64,000 bases of DNA, from assembly GCF_003014595.1 (NCBI RefSeq), contig NZ_PYGK01000017.1, forward strand, positions 62,001-126,000, read 5' to 3'. The first letter of the stretch is position 1; every line of letters starts with the position of its first letter. The stretch is from Chitinophaga ginsengisoli. Its GTDB lineage: Bacteria; Bacteroidota; Bacteroidia; Chitinophagales; Chitinophagaceae. The translations under genes were made by a program, and so were the position numbers. Below the pieces are notes generated by a model, which had not been told where the DNA came from, did not search any database, and saw nothing but the letters and a program-made list of their open reading frames with translations. This document shows, in pieces, positions 9,870 to 17,720 of this stretch.

Positions 9870-10367
9870 TTATACGAGATATGCTGACCGGATCTCATTT
9901 TCTTCCATATCCACCATCACCATATCCTGCATGGTGGTAGCCAGGGAATACCCTACAAAATCCACTGATAAAGGGAAGGACTTATGTTTACGGTCTACCA
10001 GTACGGCTGTCTGTATTTTCTTAGGCAGGAACTGCAGGAAAGGCTTCAGGGCATACAACATGGTCCGTCCTGAATTAGCCACGTCATCCACCAGTACAAT
10101 CGTTCTTCCGTTGAAATCAATCTCTTCAGAAAGCTTTACACTTTCAGGTCGCTGCTTGTCCAGGTTCAGTTGTAAGAGCTTGATACGCAAGGGAGAGATC
10201 TCCTGCAGTATTCCTGCGATCTTCTCTGCCAGTATCATTCCCCTGTCCCAGATACCTGCCAGGATAAGTTCCTGTTCATCACTGTTATGTTCATAGATCT
10301 CGTAAGCAATACGTTTGATCTTCTTCTCTATCACATCCTGGGTCAGGATCACGTTCTTAGTTTCCAT
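9870..10367 (-). CDS. PyrR-like phosphoribosyltransferase domain protein
   Basis: The 165-residue protein carries the PRPP-binding signature TIVLVDDVANSGRTM, the hallmark of type I phosphoribosyltransferases. Its length and its start (VILTQDVIEKKIKRIAYEI) resemble PyrR, the bifunctional uracil phosphoribosyltransferase and pyrimidine regulator. The usual Thr of the D-D-x-x-T-G-R-T motif is Ser here, which is tolerated. No pyr genes are adjacent, so the substrate and any regulatory role are open. Confidence 0.8.
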   Translation of the reverse strand: METKNVILTQDVIEKKIKRIAYEIYEHNSDEQELILAGIWDRGMILAEKIAGILQEISPLRIKLLQLNLDKQRPESVKLSEEIDFNGRTIVLVDDVANSGRTMLYALKPFLQFLPKKIQTAVLVDRKHKSFPLSVDFVGYSLATTMQDMVMVDMEENEIRSAYLV

Positions 10368-10485
10368 GTTGGTTGTTTAGCAGGGTAAAATTAGGAAAAA
10401 GAGTCCATAGTCAACAGGTCATAGTCTATGGCGGATGATCTATTTTTCCTTACATTGCTATAAATTAGGAAGTCAAATCTGACGT

Positions 10486-11805
10486 ATGCTTATAATTCAG
10501 GAGCTATTATTTGTAATTGCCTTCGGCATTGCTGTATACCTGTTTTCCAGGAAGGCCAGGCAAATCAGGCGGAATATCCTGCTTGGCAGGGATGTACAGT
10601 TGAATGACGAACCTGCCGCACGCTGGCAGAATGTATTACTGCTTGCATTCGGACAGAAGAAAATGTTCCGCAATCCCCTTGTTGCTGTACTCCACTTCTT
10701 CGTATATGCGGGTTTTGTCATTATCAATATTGAGATCCTGGAGATCATCCTGGATGGTATACTGGGTAGGCACCGACTATTTGCCCCTGTATTGGGAGGA
10801 TTGTATCCTGTATTGATCGGTTGTTTTGAGATACTGGCAGCATTAGTACTCATAGGCTGTGCTATCTTCCTCGTACGAAGGAACATTGTGAAAGTAAAAC
10901 GTCTCAATCAGCATGAACTGGATGGCTGGCCGCGTTCTGACGCCAATTATATCCTGATTACGGAGATAGCACTGATGCTCCTGTTCCTCACGATGAACAC
11001 GGCAGATCAGGCCCTGCAACAACATGGGCATGAACATTATATGGCTACCGGCGCCTTCTGGGTAACAGGTCCGTTTGTTTCTCTTTTCTCCGGATTACCT
11101 GATGGTACACTTGTGGCCATAGAGCGTACTTGCTGGTGGCTCCATATATTGGGTATTCTGGCATTCCTGAACTACCTCCCCTATTCCAAACACCTGCACA
11201 TTATACTTGCTTTCCCGAACGCCTATTATGCCGATCTGCGGCCTAAAGGTAAAATGGAAAACATGCCCGCCGTACAAAAGGAAGTACAGCTGATGTTGCA
11301 GCCGGAACTGGCAGCGGATGCTCCTGCCGGCGATATTCCTAAATTCGGCGCCAAAGACGTACCCGACCTTACCTGGAAAAACTTATTGGATGCCTATAGC
11401 TGTACAGAGTGCGGTCGTTGTACTGCTGCCTGTCCGGCCAATATCACTGGTAAAAAATTGTCTCCCCGTAAGATCATGATGGATACCCGTGATCGTGCAG
11501 AAGCGATCGGCGCACAGATAGCTAAAACAGGCTCCTTTACAGAAGATGGCAAAACCCTGCTCCGCGATTATATTACAGAAGAAGAGCTCCGTGCCTGCAC
11601 TTCCTGCAATGCCTGTGTACAGGAGTGCCCTGTAAGTATCAATCCCCTGCACATCATCCTGCAACTGCGTCGTCACCTGGTAATGGAAGAATCCAGTGCA
11701 CCGCAGGAATGGAATATGATGTTCAGCAACATCGAAAACAACATGGCCCCCTGGAAAATGAGTCCGGACGACAGGGACAAATGGGCTGTAGAAATGAATG
11801 GATAA
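10486..11805 (+). CDS. Membrane (Fe-S) oxidoreductase, 4Fe-4S dicluster protein (HdrC/GlpC-like)
   Basis: The 439-residue protein has several N-terminal membrane helices (residues 1-25, 65-95, 105-135, 155-175, 215-240). A cytoplasmic ferredoxin domain follows, with two cluster motifs: CTECGRCTAACP (around residue 305) and CTSCNACVQECP (around residue 370). This matches heterodisulfide-reductase-related electron-transfer proteins that pass electrons between the quinone pool and a CCG-domain partner. The next gene encodes such a partner 25 bp downstream, so the two form an operon. Confidence 0.88.
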   Translation: MLIIQELLFVIAFGIAVYLFSRKARQIRRNILLGRDVQLNDEPAARWQNVLLLAFGQKKMFRNPLVAVLHFFVYAGFVIINIEILEIILDGILGRHRLFAPVLGGLYPVLIGCFEILAALVLIGCAIFLVRRNIVKVKRLNQHELDGWPRSDANYILITEIALMLLFLTMNTADQALQQHGHEHYMATGAFWVTGPFVSLFSGLPDGTLVAIERTCWWLHILGILAFLNYLPYSKHLHIILAFPNAYYADLRPKGKMENMPAVQKEVQLMLQPELAADAPAGDIPKFGAKDVPDLTWKNLLDAYSCTECGRCTAACPANITGKKLSPRKIMMDTRDRAEAIGAQIAKTGSFTEDGKTLLRDYITEEELRACTSCNACVQECPVSINPLHIILQLRRHLVMEESSAPQEWNMMFSNIENNMAPWKMSPDDRDKWAVEMNG

Positions 11806-11830
11806 TAGCGTTAAGTTAAACTGATATACA

Positions 11831-12616
11831 ATGCAAATAAAAACGATGGCCGAATACGCCGCCAGCGGCGAAACACCTGAAATCCTTTTTTGGGTGGGAT
11901 GTGCCGGCAGTTTTGATCAACGTGCACAGAAAATCACCAAAGCCTTTGCCACCATCCTCGATAAAGTAGGCGTTCGCTTCGCTATACTCGGTAAAGAAGA
12001 AAGCTGTACCGGCGATCCTGCCCGCAGGGCCGGCAATGAATTCATCTTCCAGATGATGGCGCAGAACAACATCGCCGTATTGAATGGGTATGAAGTAAAA
12101 AAGATCGTTACCGCCTGCCCTCACTGCTTTAATACACTTCGCAACGAATATCCCGAACTCGGCGGACACTATGAAGTGATCCACCACACGACTTACCTCC
12201 AACAGCTGATTGACGAAGGTAAGATCCGGATGAAAGAAGGCGGCACCTTCAAAGGCCGCAAGATCACTTACCATGACTCGTGCTACCTCGGCCGCGCCAA
12301 TGACATCTATGAAGCGCCCCGCAAGGTGCTGGAAGCGCTGGATGCGGAGCTGGTGGAAATGAAACGCTGCCGTAGCAACGGCCTGTGTTGTGGTGCTGGT
12401 GGTGCACAGATGTTCAAGGAAGAAGAGAAAGGTACTACCCGTATCAATTTTGAACGTGGAAAAGAAGCGGTGGAAACCGGTGCGGCTGTCATTGCATCCA
12501 ACTGCCCCTTCTGTATGACTATGCTGACAGACGGTGTGAAGGAACAGGGCAAAGAAGAAAGTGTACAGGTACTGGATATTGCAGAACTGGTAGCACAGCA
12601 GATAACGCAACAATGA
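11831..12616 (+). CDS. CCG-domain (Fe-S)-binding protein (HdrB/GlpC C-terminal-like)
   Basis: The 261-residue soluble protein has two cysteine-rich CCG half-domains. The first contains CPHCFNTLRNEYP; the second contains HDSCYLGRANDIYE, CCGAGG and NCPFCMTML. Known relatives are HdrB, GlpC and LutA, where the motif binds a non-cubane or 4Fe-4S cluster. It is the expected partner of the membrane dicluster protein encoded 25 bp upstream. The last four bases overlap the next gene in an ATGA arrangement, so translation is coupled. Confidence 0.88.
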   Translation: MQIKTMAEYAASGETPEILFWVGCAGSFDQRAQKITKAFATILDKVGVRFAILGKEESCTGDPARRAGNEFIFQMMAQNNIAVLNGYEVKKIVTACPHCFNTLRNEYPELGGHYEVIHHTTYLQQLIDEGKIRMKEGGTFKGRKITYHDSCYLGRANDIYEAPRKVLEALDAELVEMKRCRSNGLCCGAGGAQMFKEEEKGTTRINFERGKEAVETGAAVIASNCPFCMTMLTDGVKEQGKEESVQVLDIAELVAQQITQQ

Positions 12617-13035
12617 GACGCCTACTCCCCTTTCTGATGCTCCTCTTTTGCTGCCGCCTTGCAGCGCAGGATGTGGCATTATTCAACAAAGACGGAAAGG
12701 CGATTGCTTATATTGACACTAAAGATAAAGACCAGACCATCTATCTGTACAGCGGTGAGCCGGTGGCTGTCATCTCAGAGACCGATGTGTATGGTTTTAA
12801 CGGCAAACACCTGGGTTGGTTTGAAAAGGGCATTGTGCAGGATCATACTGGCAAGAGAATAGGTAATACCAAAAAGGCGGCGACAGGCTATACTCAGTAT
12901 GAGCCATATAAAAGCTACAAACAGCAGAAGCCGTATATGGGATATAAAGGCTATCCTCCCTACAAGCCTTACCTTTCTAACACCTGGTCAGACGATTCCT
13001 TTGAGACATTTCTATTACAGGGAATTGACAAATGA
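12613..13035 (+). CDS. Small secreted Tyr/Lys/Pro-rich protein
   Basis: The 140-residue protein has a signal peptide (LLPFLMLLFCCRLAAQ). A short beta-rich domain resembling a WG-like or 4-fold sheet repeat follows (ALFNKDGKAIAYID and VYGFNGKHLGWFEKG). The C-terminal third is very rich in Tyr, Lys and Pro, with repeats around PYKSYKQQKPYMGYKGYPP (residues 96-117). It overlaps the Fe-S gene upstream by 4 bp, so it is part of that operon, although a functional link is unclear. The function is unknown. Confidence 0.7.
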   Translation: MRRLLPFLMLLFCCRLAAQDVALFNKDGKAIAYIDTKDKDQTIYLYSGEPVAVISETDVYGFNGKHLGWFEKGIVQDHTGKRIGNTKKAATGYTQYEPYKSYKQQKPYMGYKGYPPYKPYLSNTWSDDSFETFLLQGIDK

Positions 13036-13112
13036 TATCCGCCGTCAGGCCCTGCCATCTAGTTCCTGACACCAAAATGACCGTCGTCAGTAGTCTGTAC
13101 TCAATTTTTTGG

Positions 13113-13120
13113 TAATTTTG
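13113..13120 (+). promoter_or_regulatory. Candidate -7 promoter box
   Basis: TAATTTTG matches TAnnTTTG and ends 4 bp before the ATG at 13125. If it is used, the transcript would be nearly leaderless. Confidence 0.4.
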
Positions 13121-13124
13121 CATC

Positions 13125-13631
13125 ATGAAACAGGAAATTCAACAATTATTACCGGCTGACTTTCACCCGTCTTCCCGCGTATGGATATATCAGAGTAATC
13201 GTCCTTTCAGTGAAAAGGAGAAACTGGAAATAAACGAGCAACTGCATCAATTTACTTCTCAATGGCAGGCTCATGGCGCCCCTGTAAAGGGATGGGGCCA
13301 GCTACTCTTTGATCAGGTGATCGTGCTGATCGCCGATGAGTCAAATGTGGCGGTGAGCGGTTGCAGTACCGACAGCTCCGTTCGTATTATCAAGAGCATC
13401 GAGCGCCAGTATAGTGTGAACCTTTTCGATCGCCTTTTACTGGGTTTCCTGGTGAAGGACAAGCTACAGCCACTGCCAATGCAACAGGTGCCATATGCGC
13501 TTGAAAAGGGGTTTATTGATGAGAATACGCTTTACCTGAACAATACTGTTCTCACCAAAGGAGAAATGGAGAAGAATTGGTTGTTGCCGTTGAAGGAGAG
13601 CTGGTTGGCGAAGAAGTTTTCGATAGCGTAA
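13125..13631 (+). CDS. Conserved Bacteroidota protein of unknown function
   Basis: The 168-residue protein has no signal peptide. It contains a mixed alpha/beta core (SSRVWIYQSNRPFSEKEK at the start and the strand DQVIVLIADESNVAVSGCSTDSSV in the middle). Proteins of this kind are often labelled ABC transporter ATPase, but no Walker A or signature motif is present, so that name is not supported. It is probably a cytoplasmic housekeeping protein. A bidirectional terminator follows. Confidence 0.7.
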   Translation: MKQEIQQLLPADFHPSSRVWIYQSNRPFSEKEKLEINEQLHQFTSQWQAHGAPVKGWGQLLFDQVIVLIADESNVAVSGCSTDSSVRIIKSIERQYSVNLFDRLLLGFLVKDKLQPLPMQQVPYALEKGFIDENTLYLNNTVLTKGEMEKNWLLPLKESWLAKKFSIA

Positions 13632-13645
13632 GCGTTCATGATATT

Positions 13646-13691
13646 ATAAAAAATCCTGCATTACCAGATTGGCGGTGCAGGATTTTTTATT
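13646..13691 (+). terminator. Bidirectional hairpin terminator
   Basis: AAAAAATCCTGCA (13648-13660) pairs with TGCAGGATTTTTTA (13676-13689), and U-runs occur on both strands. It serves the gene ending at 13631 and possibly the minus-strand gene ending at 13719. Confidence 0.75.
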
Positions 13692-13718
13692 TAGTTACCA
13701 GAGGCTTATCAAAGCATC

Positions 13719-14381
13719 TCACGCAAGCTCGGGTGAAAGGGAGGACGAAGACGATAAAGGCCTGTCCGTCCAATATGCCATCCCCACAAGCAACCACATT
13801 ACCTGGGCAGACCATGCCAGCGCAGTAACACTACCAGGCGCAGGACTGAACAAATTAGACACCTGCACCAGCAGCAACAACGCCATCAGGACCCAAAACA
13901 CTCCCTTCCTGGGCCGGGCTGCTCTTAAATAGATCACAATCCCAGTTATAAACATAAACCCTTCTATCACATTCGTAAGCACCGGGTTTGCCCATACCTC
14001 CAGCCCCACTTTAGGAGAAGCCCATGGGAAAATAGGCAAGTCATGAAAATGCACTATTAAGTCCAGCACCCAGTGGCTCAATACCGCCAATCCCACAATC
14101 ACGCTATCCCGCATATTCTTCTTAACAAGAAAGTAAATACCGCCAAAAGCCACGCTCCACACCATCGCCATCAGCAAACTATGACTGACAGGATAATCAG
14201 TAAATTCCAAAATGCGCTCGCCCCCCAGCTCGGGGTGTATCACCACATGTTCAACATTAAAAAGTAAAAGTGTAGGCCACAGCAGGTCCAGGAACTGAAC
14301 TGCTATAAATAAAGTACCGAGAGAAACAGAAGGCGCCATTTTCTTAGCGGCCAACCCCAATCCAAAATGTCCGATAAACAT
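13719..14381 (-). CDS. Multi-pass membrane protein, YdjM-like metal-dependent hydrolase fold
   Basis: The 220-residue protein has about six membrane helices. A conserved N-terminal pattern (MFIGHFGLGLAAKK) and internal His/Asp residues in membrane context (VSHSLLMAMVW, SHWVLDLIVHFHDLP) resemble membrane-bound metal-dependent hydrolases of the YdjM type. The start at 14381 is chosen because this family begins with M-x-x-x-H; an upstream in-frame ATG would add 19 residues rich in Arg. It lies 60 bp after the Crp-like regulator gene on the same strand and may be cotranscribed with it. Confidence 0.75.
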   Translation of the reverse strand: MFIGHFGLGLAAKKMAPSVSLGTLFIAVQFLDLLWPTLLLFNVEHVVIHPELGGERILEFTDYPVSHSLLMAMVWSVAFGGIYFLVKKNMRDSVIVGLAVLSHWVLDLIVHFHDLPIFPWASPKVGLEVWANPVLTNVIEGFMFITGIVIYLRAARPRKGVFWVLMALLLLVQVSNLFSPAPGSVTALAWSAQVMWLLVGMAYWTDRPLSSSSSLSPELA

Positions 14382-14441
14382 ATACAAGTGTTTTACGGAT
14401 GTAAAGATGGCCCGTAAAACAGCTCGCCGACTTGACAAAAA

Positions 14442-15011
14442 TCAAGAACTTATTTTCCGCCTGATCCTGCTCAGGGTCTCCGGCGTCATCCCCATCATAG
14501 AAGCCAGGTATTGCAGGGGCACTTCATTAAATAGAGATGGGTTATAGTTGAATAACCATCGATATCGTTCTTCTGCTTTCATAGATAATAAAGAGAACAC
14601 CCTTTGCTCCATGAAAATAAAACACCTGGCAATAAACAGCTTCTCCAGATGATGCCACTCGGGTATCACCGTTCCGATGCGCACATAATCTTCCCTGCTC
14701 ATGGTGTACAATTCAGTATCCGCCAGCGCCTGTATATAAAACTTCGCCGGCGTATTGAATACCAATCCCGCAAGGTCGGTTACAAACCCTCCTGCTCCTG
14801 AGATCCATTGCGTAGTTTCAGTAACGCCATCATTTACAAACACCCGTATCAGCCCTGAACGCTGAAAGCTCAACGCCGCGCAGGTATTACCTGGCTTCAG
14901 GTAATAATCCCCCTTTGCCAGGAAAGAAGGTTTAAAGAATGCGGCCACAAGCTCCGCATCGGATGCAGAAAAACCCAAAAAAGATGTAATCAGCTGTTCC
15001 AGTTCCATCAT
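14442..15011 (-). CDS. Crp/Fnr family transcriptional regulator
   Basis: The 189-residue protein has an N-terminal cyclic-nucleotide-binding-like beta roll (residues 25-115; LAKGDYYLKPGNTCAALSFQRSG), a linker helix and a short C-terminal helix-turn-helix (VPLQYLASMMGMTPETLSRIRRK). The missing phosphate-cassette residues suggest that it does not bind cAMP, as in most Bacteroidota paralogues. The start is either of two adjacent ATGs. It probably controls the downstream membrane protein gene. Confidence 0.85.
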   Translation of the reverse strand: MMELEQLITSFLGFSASDAELVAAFFKPSFLAKGDYYLKPGNTCAALSFQRSGLIRVFVNDGVTETTQWISGAGGFVTDLAGLVFNTPAKFYIQALADTELYTMSREDYVRIGTVIPEWHHLEKLFIARCFIFMEQRVFSLLSMKAEERYRWLFNYNPSLFNEVPLQYLASMMGMTPETLSRIRRKISS

Positions 15012-15026
15012 CAGGGGAAGATACAA

Positions 15027-15269
15027 AAAGGGCTGTCATGAGACAACCCTTTCTTCTTTTTGAACAACGTTAGCCCGCAACTTCTTCACACAATATATTA
15101 ACCTGAAAAACTGCGCAACCAGCCCCGCCAGGTACAGTACCAGCAACACTTCAAACGTGCCCCTGCACCTCCGGTGAATGAATACGCTCCGTTATCAGTT
15201 TGGATCAAATTCTATAAAAGCGTATATTTAGTTTTACGATCATTTCATAAATGATCTTTAACGAAAAAA
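15027..15269. other. Intergenic stretch with possible 3' remnant of a minus-strand membrane-protein gene
   Basis: On the minus strand a frame opens after a TAA near 15202 and reads VFIHRRCRGTFEVLLVLYLA, then a hydrophobic stretch and a basic tail, and stops near 15037. It has no ATG start. The stop lies inside a hairpin (GGGTTGTC with GACAGCCC, then TTTTT) that looks like a terminator. This fits the end of a lost gene or a short membrane peptide. Confidence 0.3.
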
Positions 15270-15342
15270 GCGGGAATAGCTCAGTTGGTAGAGCATTAGT
15301 TTCCCAAACTAAAGGTCGCGGGTCCGAGTCCCGTTTCCCGCT
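15270..15342 (+). tRNA. tRNA-Gly (anticodon CCC), integration target
   Basis: It folds as a complete cloverleaf: acceptor GCGGGAA/TTCCCGC, D-arm GCTC/GAGC, anticodon stem TTAGT/ACTAA with loop TTCCCAA, and discriminator U73. The T-loop reads TCCGAGT, so position 55 is C instead of the near-universal T. It is the intact tRNA at the left end of the integrated element and faces the recombinase gene. Confidence 0.95.
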
Positions 15343-15348
15343 CAGATG
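15273..15348 (+). repeat. attL: 76-bp direct repeat at the left end of the element
   Basis: Positions 15273-15348 are identical to 25549-25624. The repeat covers tRNA-Gly from base 4 to its 3' end plus six bases. The crossover must lie in this identity block. Confidence 0.92.
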
Positions 15349-15396
15349 GAATCCTTCGAAATGTTGAATAGCAGCATTCCGGGGGATTTTTAGTTT
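15349..15396 (+). terminator. tRNA-Gly terminator
   Basis: AATCCTTCGAAATG pairs imperfectly with CATTCCGGGGGATT and is followed by TTTTT. A diverged version follows the tRNA fragment at the right end (25625-25668). Confidence 0.65.
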
Positions 15397-15442
15397 TGAG
15401 CCAGTTCCAATTAATAACCTGATGTACCCTCTTACCTTCAAT

Positions 15443-15464
15443 TTGGGTATCAGAATGGGTATCA
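15443..15464 (+). repeat. Candidate integrase arm-type sites, left end
   Basis: TTGGGTATCA at 15443-15452 and ATGGGTATCA at 15455-15464 lie in direct orientation 12 bp apart. The same arrangement and spacing recur at 25461-25482 near the right end. Their position near both attachment sites suggests arm-binding sites of the recombinase. Confidence 0.5.
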
Positions 15465-16630
15465 AAAAAAAGACCTCCAAAGGAGGCATTAGTATTGAAA
15501 ATTTCAGAGGAAGAATCAGACTGCGCTGGCGTTTAAATGGAGAAAGATATACTCTGAGTCTGCCTTACGCATATTTGCCAGAGAATATGCAATATGCCAT
15601 CGTTAAGGAAACGGAGATCAAATTGGACATACTCAAAGACTGTTTTGATAGTTCGCTAGAAAAATATAAACCTGTCCTCACCCCTGCTATATCTATTCCA
15701 ACCAAACCGGCCATTATCTATGCACACGAGTTAGCCGATAAATTCGAAGATTGGACGGTACAAATCAGGAACATCAATATTAATAACTCTTTCGACTATC
15801 TATGTACAAAGCGTTTACTGGAAAGCTGGGTGAATGTTCCTATTGAAGATATACCGGCGCAAATGGCAGCAAAGAAATGGGGAGTAATCACCTACAATAG
15901 AAGACTTAATTTTCTAAGAAGTTTCTTTATATGGTTGCAGGATACAAATGTTATTTCACTCAATCCCTTATTACACATAAATAAGAGAAAATCAGGTAGA
16001 AAAAAAACTAATGAGCGAAGAACGCCATTAACTGAAGAAGAAATCGGTAGATTATTATGTGCAATACAGTATGACACCTTCTGCCCGAAACGATCTGCCT
16101 ATAAGCACTCGCACTATTATCCATTCCTGAAATTCGTTTTCTTAACTGGTCTTAGAAATGCTGAGGCAATAGGACTACGCGTAAAGCATATCGATTTTGA
16201 AAACAAACAGGTAGAAATCTCAGAGACTTTCGCCCGTACTATAAAAGGCACCAATCATGCCGCCAGAATCACTAAAGGGACTAAAACGGAGAATGTGAGG
16301 TACTTGCCTTTAACAGATGAACTAATCGCAATCCTGGAACCCAATATTATTGACAAAAACCCCGACTCCCTTGTTTTCCTTTCTCCGAAAGGACTATCCA
16401 TCGATGATAGGATGTTAGGAAAACGTGTTTTAAAGCCCATCCTGACGGCTTTAGGCATTGAGAATAGAGATCTTTATGTCGCCCGACATTCCTTTGGTAC
16501 AAGGGCTGTTCAGCAAGGAATGGCGATAACAGATGTCGCGTATTTGATGGGTCATAGCACGATAGAAACCACTATACGTAACTACGTTAGTGTTCAGAAA
16601 AAGGCTATAGCACTGCCAAAAATGAATTAA
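15455..16630 (+). CDS. Tyrosine recombinase/integrase of the island
   Basis: The 391-residue protein begins with an Arm-DNA-binding module (GGISIENFRGRIRLRW), then a SAM-like core-binding domain and a catalytic domain. Visible active-site residues are Arg234 (TGLRNAEAIGLR), a Lys in the beta hairpin (TKGTKTENVRYLPL), Arg343-His345 in YVARHSFGTR, His367 (LMGHST) and the nucleophile Tyr377 (NYVSV). The usual His of the H-x-x-R motif is Tyr, which is common in Bacteroidota integrases. The start at 15455 fits the family; an ATG at 15422 would add 11 residues and is not conserved in the right-end remnant. Confidence 0.93.
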   Translation: MGIKKKTSKGGISIENFRGRIRLRWRLNGERYTLSLPYAYLPENMQYAIVKETEIKLDILKDCFDSSLEKYKPVLTPAISIPTKPAIIYAHELADKFEDWTVQIRNININNSFDYLCTKRLLESWVNVPIEDIPAQMAAKKWGVITYNRRLNFLRSFFIWLQDTNVISLNPLLHINKRKSGRKKTNERRTPLTEEEIGRLLCAIQYDTFCPKRSAYKHSHYYPFLKFVFLTGLRNAEAIGLRVKHIDFENKQVEISETFARTIKGTNHAARITKGTKTENVRYLPLTDELIAILEPNIIDKNPDSLVFLSPKGLSIDDRMLGKRVLKPILTALGIENRDLYVARHSFGTRAVQQGMAITDVAYLMGHSTIETTIRNYVSVQKKAIALPKMN

Positions 16631-16994
16631 AGCAGGTAACATAATTGATCTTTAAGGTAAGGGAATTGAGCACGGCTAATAGTCATTGACTATCAAACGC
16701 AATACACTTGTACTATGTGAAATGTTGATTATAAACGACAATATTGTCTATTCTGCAAATAACTATGTGAAGATGCTTTTTTGATTTTTCAACAGTTGAA
16801 ACTACTGTTTGTGTTGGGTAATAGGGACGAACGATCATCGACTTCCCTTTTACCTAATAGGGTTAACGCGTGACGCTTAGCGCTTTCGAACCGATGCATC
16901 GGTGAAGGAGATTTGCGTTGCGCATGATCGCTTAGCGCTGCACAAAGCTCCGAAAAATAAATAAGAAAGTCAATTTGTTCACAATTTCTGATGG

Positions 16995-17012
16995 TGTAGG
17001 TTTTAACCTACA
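16995..17012. repeat. GTAGG palindrome, copy 1 of 4
   Basis: TGTAGGTTTTAACCTACA has 8-bp arms and a 2-bp centre, followed by TTTTTT. It belongs to a family found also at 17055, 24616 and 25421. Confidence 0.75.
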
Positions 17013-17054
17013 TTTTTTATCACAAAATCGGATGATCTATTATTTAGTACAAGG

Positions 17055-17078
17055 AAAAGTAGGTTATAATCTACTTTT
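17055..17078. repeat. GTAGG palindrome, copy 2 of 4
   Basis: A 24-bp near-perfect palindrome (core GTAGGTTATAATCTAC, with four A and four T outside). Its centre is 63 bp from that of copy 1. It lies just after the stop codon of the Xre gene. Confidence 0.75.
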
Positions 17079-17091
17079 ATAAATGAATTAA

Positions 17092-17334
17092 CTAAAGCGG
17101 ATTTTTAGGCAAGAAATCCTGGGGAGAACAGTTAAAGATTTTTGCCAACTCGTTTAAATGCCGGATATTATATTTATCTCTCCGCTTGCTACTTTCAACA
17201 TTTGAAACGAAGCTATCAGCCATACCCAGATGTTGAGATAAATCTATCTGCTTTAACTGGGCTTCTTCCCGGCGTTTCTTCACGCTTTGTATAACGTACA
17301 TATCTATATCCGAGGCATGAGGCTTAATTTCCAT
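17092..17334 (-). CDS. Xre-family helix-turn-helix regulator
   Basis: The 80-residue protein is almost entirely one HTH_3 domain: QSVKKRREEAQLKQIDLSQH, then a recognition helix around MADSFVSNVESSKRR and the trailing helix HLNELAKIFNCSPQDFL. It probably controls element genes. An 18-bp perfect palindrome 41 bp upstream of its start is the best operator candidate, which would imply autoregulation. Confidence 0.85.
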   Translation of the reverse strand: MEIKPHASDIDMYVIQSVKKRREEAQLKQIDLSQHLGMADSFVSNVESSKRRDKYNIRHLNELAKIFNCSPQDFLPKNPL

Positions 17335-17375
17335 TGCTATTTTTCGTAAAGCACGAACAATGTGAATAACTTATC

Positions 17376-17393
17376 AACCGGACATGTCCGGTT
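17376..17393. promoter_or_regulatory. Perfect 18-bp palindrome, operator candidate for the Xre regulator
   Basis: AACCGGACATGTCCGGTT is fully self-complementary and lies 41 bp upstream of the Xre start codon at 17334. Xre proteins bind such dyads as dimers. The dyad is inside the divergent intergenic region, so it could also control the plus-strand genes. Confidence 0.6.
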
Positions 17394-17500
17394 TTAATAT
17401 TTTTTATTATCTTTACTAAATAGCAATTCTGAAATGAATACATCTTAATAGCATATTCATAGATTTAAAATACTATAAGCGTGTTTGCTTTGCTTTCCGT

Positions 17501-17612
17501 TGCTGAAAACTGCGACCTTTCAAAAAACTACGGAGAGAATGAGGTAAATCGCCTATACTTGCATTGGTGTAGGCGTTCTTGTTCCGTAGTAGGGTGTCGC
17601 AGCCCTTCAGCA
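17501..17612 (+). ncRNA. Candidate structured RNA with four nested helices
   Basis: Four segments pair in nested order: TGCTGAA (17501-17507) with TTCAGCA (17606-17612), TGCGAC (17511-17516) with GTCGCA (17596-17601), ACTACGGA (17527-17534) with TCCGTAGT (17583-17590), and CGCCTATAC (17550-17558) with GTGTAGGCG (17567-17575, one G-T wobble). The internal loops are asymmetric, and the terminal loop is TTGCATTG. It precedes the small-gene array by 108 bp. It could be a free small RNA, a 5' leader, or a DNA-level structure. No reverse transcriptase or known RNA-guided nuclease is nearby. Confidence 0.5.
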
Positions 17613-17720
17613 CGATAAGAACTAACCTGCACCTTTTTTATTTTCAAGGTTAGCCCATCACGCCCTGTACTTTCCATAAACTTTATTTAAAAAACTGAAT
17701 TACCAGATTCCTCTCGGTAT

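Larger units (their letters stand above)
16631..17091. other. Non-coding left-end region with several palindromes
   Basis: No gene is seen. The region holds a 15-bp inverted repeat at 16679-16693 (ATAGTCA-T-TGACTAT) and the 14-bp palindrome ACCGATGCATCGGT at 16890-16903. It also holds the sequence CGCTTAGCGCT twice (near 16873 and 16930) and two GTAGG-type palindromes. It may contain recombination, replication or regulatory sites. Confidence 0.6.
17335..17720. other. Regulatory intergenic region between Xre and the small-gene array
   Basis: It contains the 18-bp operator-like palindrome (17376-17393), the nested foldable RNA (17501-17612) and a second small hairpin with a T-rich loop (CTAACCT at 17622-17628 with AGGTTAG at 17647-17653). 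No open frame of useful length is present. Confidence 0.6.

Noticed and set aside
13125..13631. Naming this gene an ABC transporter ATPase
   Set aside because: The protein has 168 residues and no Walker A, signature or Walker B motif.
17501..17612. Retron or RNA-guided nuclease RNA
   Set aside because: No reverse transcriptase, TnpB or Cas-like gene is encoded in the island.
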